Shown in pieces: positions 29,401 to 37,404 of a stretch of 53,965 nucleotides of DNA. The notes below the pieces were generated by a model. The model searched no databases. It had not been told where the DNA came from and was given only the letters and a program-made list of their open reading frames with translations. The position numbers were made by a program, and so were the translations under genes. Positions within the stretch are counted from its first letter, which is position 1. Each line of letters opens with the position of its first letter. Origin of the DNA: Corynebacterium sp. (GTDB taxonomy: Bacteria; Actinomycetota; Actinomycetes; Mycobacteriales; Mycobacteriaceae); NCBI RefSeq assembly GCF_030532965.1, contig NZ_JAUNKC010000021.1, forward strand, positions 1 to 53,965, read 5' to 3'.

Positions 29401-29537
29401 TGTATCCGCTGTGGAAAAGTGATAAAACCCGGCCTATTGTTCCCGGTTGCCCGCCACTCGTGCCGCTGCACGTTTTATTCCAGAAAGCGTGGGATCGGTG
29501 CAGGCAGGGGGATGGTCCGCGTTATGAGGATCTGTGA
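26448..29537 (+). CDS. Large conserved actinobacterial protein of unknown function
   Basis: Protein of 1,029 residues. The segment at about 120-180 (FLPSFLEDVARFFVAGGN, FFTKARTIE, ALREFAHYG) and the C-terminal segment (AEAELSRRQLVVTAKRATAG, then SVFLPGGWL and a final W-x-R--GDGPRYEDL) match, from memory, a family of very large Streptomyces proteins often encoded beside MoxR-type AAA ATPases. Here no AAA ATPase or VWA gene is within the window. The protein is mostly helical and without signal peptide or membrane span. A low-complexity linker (about 455-485) separates two halves. It may be shorter than Streptomyces members. It follows the 291-residue gene and precedes the CPBP protease. Role unknown; homology to a named family needs a profile search. 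Confidence 0.75.
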   Translation: MITHALYHHPKPHLVPAITVRFSSPHFADPVVRIIPQPLVEAEVEMLGVLGLTAAHPETAVGFTATTTTGFPAWAIHIDPQNAHHAVAVAHHLLWLRRQAPQLTARVKTRIGDVVSYLDSSAPHFLPSFLEDVARFFVAGGNAKAAASFFTKARTIECTHSLDIHPERHEQALREFAHYGVISHDILIDEIKNAAHRHPASIAYNYALALISTQAQAGTAIRQQSLRQLQLLAEAAGLPKAEANREIALSLAATDGLAHSPGPVTRQVARGLIEAPTIPHRVSDIFVQEIPHWLEFPDYVFVLRRSEIWQQLLSDDQACRDWLQMIFTTARHRPDILSTPIPDIFSLINTHGPALAGQRITTPVWGINPDYFDALLAVGVRWQPRPAKRQPKAISFALWLETGTRDLAALLSVSGHSELLSKSLSGLGYPIAAETKKFSADDQSRISAWLQDRRAEHHGQPVKGNNSAQSAPREASTSKDVTGGDFPAVSEKSRLALRFLFRAIDVDAPWDKACQHAAGLAEVLSNPQESGRLDRRMGREIIRFMFEEETAILSRLASPLVDSKTRAELCDFFSWLARIGLLGCWVGEYYSKSTADGRPTSNVWDNHRAVLRYDFGYVRITPAIKKTDVVDGFIARDEFLAAIDRIRQLDSSGEPPWFEPTIHRLASETPINPGLWRLALSGISPASVAGYHVKWDKADQDLLSVTATEMSHLWDANRSLWHTFHKLLAAGWRDKYPDNGPDTTRMVQLWQQMWGLPWLHVTDDMFAIPIVRQVLQWTPEAAFRRDYVFERNGGIHQGELFQFYVHIAHLVPAGSECATVLADRIESFANYTTGSSTIALGAPYDQLVRRGIEAEIHSPRLVSEGYLRDLVAHLRTGTSVDGFAENPLVSAPGVVRDVEAELQLSPTAAQYYLQLLALSHPTDTEVKRWNGWTKKQLEAAEAELSRRQLVVTAKRATAGRSVFLPGGWLGKSPTGPAMEAWKASLYPLWKSDKTRPIVPGCPPLVPLHVLFQKAWDRCRQGDGPRYEDL

Positions 29538-29604
29538 CACATCTAGCCTGTGTGAATATTTTTCTTCGCTAGAATTGAGGGCAAAAGACGCAGCTTGAAT
29601 CTAG

Positions 29605-30159
29605 GTGAGAATCGTGGCGATGTTAGCTTTATGGTGCGTGCCGGTCATTATTTATTTCCTGGTGCAAGTACGAAAACCGCAGACAACCGCCCGCGATGTG
29701 TGCGCCACTCTCGGGTTGCAGCCGGGCTCCAAGCGAAGTTACGGCTATGCGGCGCTCATCTTCGTTGTCTTTTTCGCCCTAAGCGTCGGTGCCCTGAAGC
29801 TACTGCCTACAGAACTGCTTAATAGCACCGGCACCACATTCGGCCGGATCACCAGCGTTGCCGCCGGAATCGCAGTCGTGTTGCTGGCCGCTGGGGAGGA
29901 ACTTTTCTTCCGCGGGTTGATCGCAGGCGTTGCTTTTCGACGCTTCAGCTTTCTGGTTGCCAACCTCATCCAATCGGTGTTGTTCTTCCTCCCCCATGTT
30001 CTACTTGTGAGCGTCGACCTGCGATTTTGGCCCCTCCTACCGCTTCAATTCGCAATCGGGTGGGTGCTAGGATGGCTGCGGTACACATCCGGGTCGATTC
30101 TGCCTGGGGTGATCATTCATGTGCTAACGAATGTCTTGATTGGATTTGTAATTTCATGA
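29605..30159 (+). CDS. CPBP-family intramembrane metalloprotease
   Basis: Membrane protein of 184 residues with about five or six hydrophobic segments. Motif 1, AAGEELFFRGL (near 95-105), supplies the paired glutamates and arginine. Later histidines in FFLPHVLL and VIIHVLTNVLIG fit motifs 2 and 3 of the Rce1/CAAX-like protease (ABI/CPBP) family. Such proteins cleave within membranes; some serve in bacteriocin self-immunity and others in protein maturation, and the target here is unknown. The GTG start at 29605 is preceded by CTAGGT; a GTG at 29614 is possible. The stop overlaps the next gene's ATG by four bases. Confidence 0.85.
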   Translation: MRIVAMLALWCVPVIIYFLVQVRKPQTTARDVCATLGLQPGSKRSYGYAALIFVVFFALSVGALKLLPTELLNSTGTTFGRITSVAAGIAVVLLAAGEELFFRGLIAGVAFRRFSFLVANLIQSVLFFLPHVLLVSVDLRFWPLLPLQFAIGWVLGWLRYTSGSILPGVIIHVLTNVLIGFVIS

Positions 30160-30599
30160 CGTACGACCATGCTGAACAAGCAGCGATCGCCTGGGCTGAT
30201 GCAGCTGACGCCTCGGATTTAACGTCCACTGCCCGTGCTGCGCTATCAGCATTAGCTGCCCTGATAGGTGACAAGGACTATCAATTAACGAAAGAAGCTC
30301 ACGCCAGTCTTCGCGCGGCAGCCGCTGATTTTCCCACCGCCACCATCGATGACATTGCGGCATGGCTCGAAAGCATTGATAAGGGCGATCTTGATCCGGG
30401 CAATATGGAACCGGAGCCGTTCTTTTTCCTAGTCGCGCTCAACCACTACAAAAGCTTTCTAACCAGCAACGACCCCGGCCACTGCGTTGATGTCCTCATT
30501 CTGCTCCTCGATGCCGTGGATCATTACGATGATGATCCACAGCTTATGGCAGGCTACCTAGAATTAGAGTTCCTGGTTCGGGCATATGCCCAACCGTAA
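30156..30599 (+). CDS. Small acidic unknown protein, coupled to CPBP protease
   Basis: Protein of 147 residues starting at the ATG that overlaps the protease stop (ATGA), which implies translational coupling. A longer frame opens at 30027 inside the protease gene, but the overlapping ATG is the better start. It is helical and acidic, with AEQAAIAWADAADASDL at the front, a central FFFLVALNHYKSFL and a final LLDAVDHYDDD region. No signal or membrane segment. I do not recognise the family; size, acidity and coupling fit an immunity- or partner-type protein, which is inference. Confidence 0.75.
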   Translation: MTYDHAEQAAIAWADAADASDLTSTARAALSALAALIGDKDYQLTKEAHASLRAAAADFPTATIDDIAAWLESIDKGDLDPGNMEPEPFFFLVALNHYKSFLTSNDPGHCVDVLILLLDAVDHYDDDPQLMAGYLELEFLVRAYAQP

Positions 30600-30758
30600 T
30601 GCAGCCTCATCAGAGCCTCGTTCTGCTTCCGCATCCGAACATTATTCGCTACAGTCGAAGAATCAGTAGGACGCAATTTAATTATCGGTGACCAAATAGC
30701 AAACCCGAGCGGTTGTTTCTTCCTCGTTGTTTAGCCTCATTCGTCCAATTGGTCGTTA

Positions 30759-31616
30759 CTAAAGCCGTTGGCACTGAGGACAGAAATGACTCGATCGGTT
30801 CGTGAATTTCTCTTTGACTAATTCTGTTCCGCAGCGATCACACGGCTTGTTATGTTGGCCGTAGGCGTTGAGGCGCACGTCGAAATACCCCGACTCGCCA
30901 TTGACGTTAACATAAAGCTCGTCGAAGCTGGTGCCGCCTTGCTCCAATGCGGCCCGCATGACGGCTTGGCCAGCTTGCAAAAGGAGCGTTATTTTCTTCT
31001 TAGAAAGGTTCGATCCAGGTGTACGCGGATGGATTTGCGCTACCCAAAGCATTTCGTCGGCGTAGATATTGCCGATACCAGCAACGATCTCCTGATTAAG
31101 CAGCAGCTTTTTAATCTCGGAATTCTTCGCTGAAATCTGTCTGCTGAGCTTGTCCATATCGAGTTCCGGGTCTAATAAGTCCCGGGCAATATGGGTGATT
31201 GTGCGTGGGACGACGCCCGCCCCGGCGTCGACAAGCGTCGTTGGTAACCAGTACCCGAAGGTGCGCTGGTCGACGAACCACAGCTGGGTGGCGTCGTCAA
31301 GCGTGGTGCAAATTCGCGCGTGCGTGGTTGGCTGCGCGTCGACATCTTTAATGAGCATCTGGCCGCTCATGCCCAGATGCACCACTACACACGGCTGATC
31401 CGGGGTGGAATTTCCCAGCTCTAGCCATAAAAACTTGCCCCGCCGCCGAACCTGCTGCACATTCTGCCCTGCTAAAGCGGCGATGAGCTGCCCCGCGCCG
31501 CCATCGACGCCCCGGATTGCACGCGGGTGTCGCACATCAATATCGCGGAAGCTTTTTCCCACCACGTGTGGCTCTAAGCCCTGGCGGACAACTTCTACTT
31601 CTGGGAGTTCTGGCAT
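30759..31616 (-). CDS. mutM: Formamidopyrimidine-DNA glycosylase
   Basis: Protein of 285 residues that excises oxidised purines such as 8-oxoguanine and cuts the abasic site. The catalytic N-terminus MPELPEVEVV, the helix-two-turn-helix segment with NQEIVAGIGNIYADE near 170, and the C-terminal zinc finger (CDRCG ... CPQCQ) are intact. The start overlaps the end of rnc by 22 bases, the usual rnc-mutM coupling in actinobacteria. Length and motifs match the family fully. Confidence 0.97.
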   Translation of the reverse strand: MPELPEVEVVRQGLEPHVVGKSFRDIDVRHPRAIRGVDGGAGQLIAALAGQNVQQVRRRGKFLWLELGNSTPDQPCVVVHLGMSGQMLIKDVDAQPTTHARICTTLDDATQLWFVDQRTFGYWLPTTLVDAGAGVVPRTITHIARDLLDPELDMDKLSRQISAKNSEIKKLLLNQEIVAGIGNIYADEMLWVAQIHPRTPGSNLSKKKITLLLQAGQAVMRAALEQGGTSFDELYVNVNGESGYFDVRLNAYGQHNKPCDRCGTELVKEKFTNRSSHFCPQCQRL

Positions 31617-32374
31617 GCGATTAGTTCGGCCCTTGTCTTCGGATCGTTGAGCTTTTGCAATCCCTGGTGGGCGCCAGCTTGTTCCGCCAGCTTCTTATTA
31701 GTTCCTTCCCCAACGCCGATGACTTTGTCGCACACGGAAACCGTGGCGGTAAATAATTGCTCATGCTCCGGGCCGACCGAGGTGGCTTCATAGACCGGCA
31801 TGGGTAATTTGTATTCCGCGAGGCGTTCCTGCAGGGCGGTCTTCCAGTCTTGGTGCAGCCCGGTTGCTGAAGCGGTATCAATCTTGTTTTTAAACAGCCG
31901 CAACACCACGGCACGGGCAGGTTCAAAACCGTGTGCCAAATAAACCGCACCTAACAGCGCCTCCGTGGTGTCCGCAAGGATCGAATCCTTATTGCGACCA
32001 TCGGTAATCAACTCCCCCTTGCCCAGCAAAATATGTTCGCCTAAGTTGATCTCCCGGGCTATATCGGCCAAGCCGTAACGGGAAACAATACTCGCCCGCA
32101 TCTTGGAAATGTCGCTTTCCGCCCGGGTTGGGTATTGCGCATAAAGCTGCCCTGCCACCGACAATCCCAAAACGGCGTCGCCTAAAAACTCCAATCGTTC
32201 GTTGTTCGGCAACGTGCCATTCTCATTGGCAAAAGAGCGGTGCGTGAGTGCGAGTTTAAGAAGATCCTCCGGGATGTCGATACCCAACGCGTGAATCAAC
32301 GGTGTGTGATCGGTGCTGGAGAACGCCTGGTCGAGCGCTTCGGTTCCGGTAATCCGGTTCTTTTTCTTGCTCAC
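31595..32374 (-). CDS. rnc: Ribonuclease III
   Basis: Protein of 259 residues cutting double-stranded RNA during rRNA and mRNA processing. The catalytic signature NERLEFLGDAVL near residue 60 and the downstream D-x-x-E (ADTTEALLGAVY) are present, followed by a double-stranded-RNA-binding domain in the last ~70 residues (DWKTALQERLAEY, TNKKLAEQAGAHQGLQKL). The start is a GTG at 32374 overlapping the stop of the DUF177 gene (GTGA); a longer upstream frame runs inside that gene and is rejected. The end overlaps mutM. Confidence 0.97.
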   Translation of the reverse strand: MSKKKNRITGTEALDQAFSSTDHTPLIHALGIDIPEDLLKLALTHRSFANENGTLPNNERLEFLGDAVLGLSVAGQLYAQYPTRAESDISKMRASIVSRYGLADIAREINLGEHILLGKGELITDGRNKDSILADTTEALLGAVYLAHGFEPARAVVLRLFKNKIDTASATGLHQDWKTALQERLAEYKLPMPVYEATSVGPEHEQLFTATVSVCDKVIGVGEGTNKKLAEQAGAHQGLQKLNDPKTRAELIACQNSQK

Positions 32375-32901
32375 AGGAATTTCTCCAAACCAGCCCAACG
32401 GGGATCGACCTTTTCCTCCTGTGCTTTCTCCGATTCCCCGTCTGGCGCCGGGGTATCTTCGTTTGTGCAACCATCCGGGCACACTGGGTTAAACGGTAAC
32501 GTCATGCCCGCCTCATCAAGCACCGTTTGCAGCAGGTCAATGTGGTCTTTTTCCACCATCGGGAGTTCGTCATCTTCGTCCTCAGCATCGTCGCCTTGGA
32601 TAAAGTCTTCAGTCAGCGCAAAAACCTGGGTGACGTGAAGATCAGCCTGCGGAGTCAGCGGCGCTAAGCACCGCACGCATTCTCCTTGCAGCTTGGCCGA
32701 AATATCCGCATCAACCATTACTGCTTCGCCGAGCGGATTAAGCGTCGCGGACACAGTGACATCGCCGTCTTCGGGGATTGCGATCATCGCCGGCCCGATA
32801 CGGGTTGGGCTTGGTCCGGTTTGGGTGCGATAGTCGGTAATGCCATTGCGTATTACGTCGGCGACATAAAAAACAAAGGGAGATTTCTTTGTGGTATTCA
32901 T
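32371..32901 (-). CDS. DUF177 (YceD-like) protein
   Basis: Protein of 176 residues. DUF177 proteins usually sit before rpmF and rnc genes and are linked to large-subunit rRNA accumulation in some bacteria and plants. Visible marks are GECVRCLAPL near residue 75, a second cysteine pair in CPDGC near 150, and the C-terminal DPRWAGLEKFL. The C-terminal third is rich in Asp and Glu. It is the first gene of an overlapping run with rnc and mutM. This matches the mycobacterial order Rv2926c-rnc-fpg as I remember it. No rpmF is seen nearby. Confidence 0.9.
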   Translation of the reverse strand: MNTTKKSPFVFYVADVIRNGITDYRTQTGPSPTRIGPAMIAIPEDGDVTVSATLNPLGEAVMVDADISAKLQGECVRCLAPLTPQADLHVTQVFALTEDFIQGDDAEDEDDELPMVEKDHIDLLQTVLDEAGMTLPFNPVCPDGCTNEDTPAPDGESEKAQEEKVDPRWAGLEKFL

Positions 32902-33106
32902 CGAGATTCAAGCATACTACCTGCCCGGCCAAAGACAATGATTAATCCATCGGCCGACTATCCGGGCAACCGGGTGATTCGGCTGGTATGAGTGCGAAAT
33001 CCTAAGCATGGGAAAACCACCGCTGCCCCTAGAGTTAATAGTCATGGGGATCAACAGTGGTTTTACTATCGTTACGCTCGTTAACTGTTAGCGCATGTTT
33101 GTTTCA

Positions 33107-35689
33107 CTAGCGTAGCCGTAACCCGTTCAGGAACTGTGGGAACATCGTCATCACGGCACCAAGTGCAGCCGCTATAGCGGCCAAGACGCCGAGAACGCTG
33201 CCGACGATCACCCACGTCTTTTTGTCTTTAGATGCTGATCCGGCGTCGGATGGCTCCTTCGGATCGGGCTTAGGCGCTGGTGCCGACGTGGTCGATGTGG
33301 TGCTCGACGGCGTCGTCGAAGTGGTTGCGCTCGTGGTGGGAGTTGTGGTTGCAGTCGTGGTCGTGGTTGGTGGCGTCGGCGTGCCCGCTACCTCCAGCGG
33401 CAAGCTGCTATCAAGCGACCGATCGGTTTGGGAGAGCGCGTGTGCCGCGAAGGTTCCAATCGCCCACTTCTTCTTCGGATCCAGGGATCCGGCAGGAATC
33501 TGCAGATTGACGCTGAACCGGCCATCCACAATCGCATCCGAACGCACCCATTCTGCTAGCGCGTTTCTAGCCGATGGCTTTTGCCCAGGCTTCCAGGTAG
33601 CGGTGTCATACACCACCACATACACTCCTTGTGCTGCACCGTCGCCGACGTAGCCTGTTCCGGAAACCTTGATGACAGTCTTCTTAGCGGAATCGACCTT
33701 ATTGCTATCCACAGTCAACCGAGGCTGTGCGGTTGCGGGATCTTTGAATTTCAAAAGCGCCCGAGCCTCGTATTTACCGCTACTTGAAGTCATAACGGTG
33801 TACTTTTTGCGTGGATCGAGGGTACGTGCCGGAATCCGCAATGCGTGCCGGAAGTTGCCGTCGACAACTTGGACCTTTGTTGCGGCGAACCGAGGTGCGG
33901 CGGTTTCGGCTTCGACGATGAAGAGATCAACTTCGGAAATCCCGGTGTAACCCCGCCCCGTTACCTCAATGCTGCTGTTCGTGGTTACATCAATGCGAGT
34001 ATCGGCAAGGGTGATTTCCACATTCTCATCTTCGGTGGCAGCCCCTTCGGTGAGGACCAATGGTCCGCTCGGGGCGGAAGGATCAGAATAGCCGAATGAG
34101 TTACGCAGTTCGACCGTCGCAGTGTAAGTAACGCCCGCTTTCAAACCGCTAAATTGAGCGCTAGTTTCGTTACCACCAATTTCTTTCACCGCTGGTTCGG
34201 CACCTCCAATCAAGGTTACCCGGTATCCAAGAATTCTTCCTCCACCAGTATCCCCTGGATCAATCCATAGCACTTCGGCTTGACCTGGGATCTGAGTTGC
34301 TCGAAGAGTAACGCTGGTTGGCGCATGTGGCTTGGTTACTTCCGGTGCTTTGATTTCCACGACGTTGCTGCGAACCGGCGTGGAGAAGTTTTGCACCCAG
34401 AAATCTTCCGAGATGTTCGCTTCTACAGTTGCGACGTACTGTCCGGGGCGCTGATCGACAAATGTTGCTTCGCGGAATTGAGGGCCTCTGGATAGTTGAG
34501 TGACGAAGCTTTGCTCCCCATTCGGTTGCACCTTGAACAGCTTGACCCGGTATTCGGCGACTTTTGTCTGGGCGGTTGGCGGATCCCATGTCACGACCAC
34601 GTTGTCGGTTTCCGCAATTGCAGCCTTAACGTTGGTCACTGGTTGCGCCTGCAATTCCAACGGCACGGCTTTATCGACCCGTCGGTCCGTTCCGATTGCC
34701 GTACCGCCTGCAATCGTACCGATCAGGTAGCTGGCGTTAGCCGATTGGTCGAAAGAATTGGCTTCGATTGTGATCTTCTTAGAGAAGTGCCCATCGGTAA
34801 TTTCGGAGGGTTGAACCACAAATGACCTGCTGAACGCGAAATCCTGGGTGGATGGCCGCTGGCCGGGTGTCCATTTGCGGGCATCCCAGACGACGATGAA
34901 TACCCCTTCTGCAACTGCCCCGCCGGTGTAGCCAACTCCGTCGACCTTAAACTCGGTGGCTTTTGTGGCATCAACCTTGGTTGGGGTGACCGTCAATTGC
35001 GGCCCGGTGGGATCAGCTGTGACGACGATCGGGTCGGAAGGCTGAGATTCTGGCGAATAGCCTTCTATATTTCGATTGCGTACCACCGCGGTGTAGGTCT
35101 TGCCTTGCACCAGGCCGGAAATTTCCGCGCTGTTGGTTTCACCTTCCACGAGTTTCGTGATGTCCGCTCCACCACCTTGCGGGCGCAGGGTGATCTCTGA
35201 TCCGGTTATGCCGCTGCCGCCGTTGGAGTTTCGCTGCCACTGAACCCGGGCAGTGCCACCCCCGAGTAATTCAAATACCGGCGCATCGGGTGCCGCAGGC
35301 ACGGTTATTTCGCCCGTGATTTCAATTTCCTGGGAACGCACCGGCTCGCTGTGTTGCGTTGCTGATTGCCACGCGGTGACCTGCACGTAGTAGCGCCCTG
35401 ACGCCGCGGCGGTAAAGAACGTCCGGGTGTGAATCGTATGGGACGATTCCCCCACCACGGCACCGCTTGCCACGGAAATAAGCTCGGCGGTGTAGTGATC
35501 GGTGCCTTCGACGGCGTCCCATTCGGCAGCAATGGCATTGCCGTCTACCCGAAGCCGAATGTTGGTTGTTTGTTGCACATCGGCCGCTGACGCGACTTGA
35601 GCAAAGGCCACTGGTTGAACTGTGCCGAGAATGAGCGACACAGATGTACCTGCCGCTAATGCTGCAGTTCGCCACATATGTGATGACAT
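33107..35689 (-). CDS. Surface protein with Fn3 domains and HtaA-type modules
   Basis: Protein of 860 residues. A signal peptide (MWRTAALAAGTSVSLILG..., cleaved near AFAQVASA) is followed by two fibronectin-III domains (about 45-225), a Pro/Gly-rich module (about 228-350), two more Fn3 domains (about 352-545), and two further modules (about 555-765). The modules share LTV..KVD..K.T..KV.G.GY.G, W.PGQ.PS and the ending TDR..D...PLEV. That pattern resembles domains attached to corynebacterial haem-uptake (HtaA-like) proteins, from memory. A Thr/Pro-rich stalk and one C-terminal membrane helix with a short basic tail anchor it; there is no LPXTG motif. The start at 35689 has GGAAGGAA upstream. 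Adhesion or ligand binding is likely; iron control is suggested by the DtxR-like site upstream. Confidence 0.85.
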   Translation of the reverse strand: MSSHMWRTAALAAGTSVSLILGTVQPVAFAQVASAADVQQTTNIRLRVDGNAIAAEWDAVEGTDHYTAELISVASGAVVGESSHTIHTRTFFTAAASGRYYVQVTAWQSATQHSEPVRSQEIEITGEITVPAAPDAPVFELLGGGTARVQWQRNSNGGSGITGSEITLRPQGGGADITKLVEGETNSAEISGLVQGKTYTAVVRNRNIEGYSPESQPSDPIVVTADPTGPQLTVTPTKVDATKATEFKVDGVGYTGGAVAEGVFIVVWDARKWTPGQRPSTQDFAFSRSFVVQPSEITDGHFSKKITIEANSFDQSANASYLIGTIAGGTAIGTDRRVDKAVPLELQAQPVTNVKAAIAETDNVVVTWDPPTAQTKVAEYRVKLFKVQPNGEQSFVTQLSRGPQFREATFVDQRPGQYVATVEANISEDFWVQNFSTPVRSNVVEIKAPEVTKPHAPTSVTLRATQIPGQAEVLWIDPGDTGGGRILGYRVTLIGGAEPAVKEIGGNETSAQFSGLKAGVTYTATVELRNSFGYSDPSAPSGPLVLTEGAATEDENVEITLADTRIDVTTNSSIEVTGRGYTGISEVDLFIVEAETAAPRFAATKVQVVDGNFRHALRIPARTLDPRKKYTVMTSSSGKYEARALLKFKDPATAQPRLTVDSNKVDSAKKTVIKVSGTGYVGDGAAQGVYVVVYDTATWKPGQKPSARNALAEWVRSDAIVDGRFSVNLQIPAGSLDPKKKWAIGTFAAHALSQTDRSLDSSLPLEVAGTPTPPTTTTTATTTPTTSATTSTTPSSTTSTTSAPAPKPDPKEPSDAGSASKDKKTWVIVGSVLGVLAAIAAALGAVMTMFPQFLNGLRLR

Positions 35690-36140
35690 AGTGTTCCTTC
35701 CATGTTGATTTTTCGCCAGTAGCTTAAACCCAGGCAAGGCTCACCTTCAATGAATTTTTAAAATTAAACAAATAGATACCTTTGATTTAATATAGGTTTA
35801 CCTTAGCATTTGCCCTCAATAGGGTAAATATAAATAACCAATTTTGGGGGCAAATTAATACAGGCTTCACAATTGCGAATTATTGTAAGGAAATTTGCTA
35901 CGATTATCGTCGCCGAAACGCGCGAAATACCCATCATCATCCGACCAATGCGCCGCATGTGCCGCCAAAACGGAATCCCCACTAACTACGCAATCGATTT
36001 TTCAGCGCATTCTTCATAAAGCACCCCCAAATTTGCACCGCGATACTCGCATTTTCCTGTTTTGGTAAGGCTATTCTAATATCCTAGCTGTTGTTATTGG
36101 TTCTGGCGGTCTTCTATCGCCGATAGCGAAGAGCACACTC
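35690..36140. other. Divergent A/T-rich promoter region
   Basis: This 451-base gap separates the minus-strand surface protein from the plus-strand protease. It is much richer in A/T than its surroundings, holds the DtxR-like site at 35792-35810 and a weaker one near 35732-35750 (AGGCAAGGCTCACCTTCAA). No open frame with a ribosome-binding site was found in it. Confidence 0.6.
35792..35810. promoter_or_regulatory. DtxR-like operator
   Basis: ATAGGTTTACCTTAGCATT agrees with the corynebacterial iron-regulator consensus TTAGGTTAGCCTAACCTAA at 11 of 19 positions, including the TAGGTT and CCT cores. It lies about 100 bases upstream of the surface-protein start, where a DtxR repressor site would be expected. 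The match is partial and rests on inspection. Confidence 0.4.
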
Positions 36141-37319
36141 ATGAAAAAATCTTTGGGCCGATGCGCCCTCATAACCGCAGTCGTCACAGCACTGCAATTG
36201 CCAATCCCCGCGGCAGCAGCGGTAGCCCCGGTCAACCAGGGCGATCTCATCACCCTGTCAGATGATAGAGGACACAGCCGCTGCACCGCAGGTTATATTG
36301 ACACAGCCAATTTGCGAATCTGGACGGCTGGGCATTGCGCTGAAGATCGGGCACACGCTTTCAATCAATTCGGTGACCATATCGGCCAGTTCAGGCACCG
36401 CTATTCAATCAAAGATAAATCGTTGACAGCTGAGGACGAGGAGACCCGTCGACAAGCGAAATTGCGCTACCAGTTTTACGATATCGGCTATATCAACCTG
36501 CGGAAACCAGAGTTCGGCGGCACCAATTCCTATTCCGGCGACCGGCCATATATACCGGAAGTAGGCGAAGAAATCTGCCGATTCGGCGCAACCACCCGTG
36601 CGGTTTACTGCGGTGTCGTCCTTCGGGTTAGCGAGCATCTCATTTACGCCATCGATCTACGTTCCGACCGTGGTGACTCCGGCGGACCTAATTGGGTACC
36701 AGGAAAAGGTTATGTCGGCCAGACCTTAGGCATCAACCGCATTCGCAATTCCCAGGGCCGAAGTGCAGTAACCACCGTGATTCACCGGGAGGATTTAAAC
36801 CGGCAGGTGGTACCACTTCCCGACGACGTTCCGACCCCGCGACTTCAGCCACCCTACGAAGAACTCGTTGCCTCTGAATCCACTATCCGCAATAAACTTG
36901 AAGTCTTTGGGGCAGATATGCCTAGCCCTAGTGAGCTTTCCGGGATCTTACGCAACCACGAAAAAGCGCTCACCGAAGCACAAGAACGGACCAAACTCGC
37001 TGAAAACAACCTAGCCAAGGCCATAGAAGACCTCGACCTTAAGAACAAAAACGAGGCTGAGTATCTCAAGCAGATTGAAAAACTCCAAGAAGAAAAAGCC
37101 GCTGCGCAAAAGGAGTTAGCGGAAATCAAAGCGATGACCGACATGGCTGGGCTGAACGCTAAGGACAAGGAAATCGCTGAGCTTAACGATCAGCTGAAAA
37201 ACCAAAAGAGCTTCCACGCGATCATCACCGCCGTGATTTCACTTGCCATTGCGGTTCTCGCTGGCGTAGGTGGCTGGCTTGCCCACATGCTAAGCGCCAA
37301 CGGCATCATCCGCATTTAA
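36141..37319 (+). CDS. Membrane-anchored trypsin-like serine protease with coiled coil
   Basis: Protein of 392 residues in three parts. A signal peptide (1 to about 27, ending PAAAA) precedes a chymotrypsin-fold protease domain (about 30-235). The catalytic triad is visible as His65 in WTAGHC, Asp114 in FYDIGYINL and Ser180 in DRGDSGGP. A long charged coiled coil follows (about 265-350), then a single C-terminal membrane helix (about 358-385). The protease would sit outside the membrane at the end of a rod. This tail is unusual for the S1 family. It is divergent from the Fn3 surface protein, sharing its promoter region, which suggests they act on the same surface. Substrate unknown. Confidence 0.88.
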   Translation: MKKSLGRCALITAVVTALQLPIPAAAAVAPVNQGDLITLSDDRGHSRCTAGYIDTANLRIWTAGHCAEDRAHAFNQFGDHIGQFRHRYSIKDKSLTAEDEETRRQAKLRYQFYDIGYINLRKPEFGGTNSYSGDRPYIPEVGEEICRFGATTRAVYCGVVLRVSEHLIYAIDLRSDRGDSGGPNWVPGKGYVGQTLGINRIRNSQGRSAVTTVIHREDLNRQVVPLPDDVPTPRLQPPYEELVASESTIRNKLEVFGADMPSPSELSGILRNHEKALTEAQERTKLAENNLAKAIEDLDLKNKNEAEYLKQIEKLQEEKAAAQKELAEIKAMTDMAGLNAKDKEIAELNDQLKNQKSFHAIITAVISLAIAVLAGVGGWLAHMLSANGIIRI

Positions 37320-37338
37320 TCCACAAAAATCCAAAAAC

Positions 37339-37376
37339 TCAGCCGCCGGACGTCTACACCTTCGTCCGGCGGCTGA
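37339..37376 (-). terminator. Terminator for the SepIVA-like gene
   Basis: TCAGCCGCCGGACG and CGTCCGGCGGCTGA form a perfect 14-bp stem with a 10-base loop. On the minus strand it is followed by a T-rich stretch (opposite 37325-37336). It lies between the convergent protease and SepIVA-like genes and could stop transcription from both sides. Confidence 0.85.
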
Positions 37377-37404
37377 ACCATTGTCCGCGAAAACGTCTCC
37401 GCGC

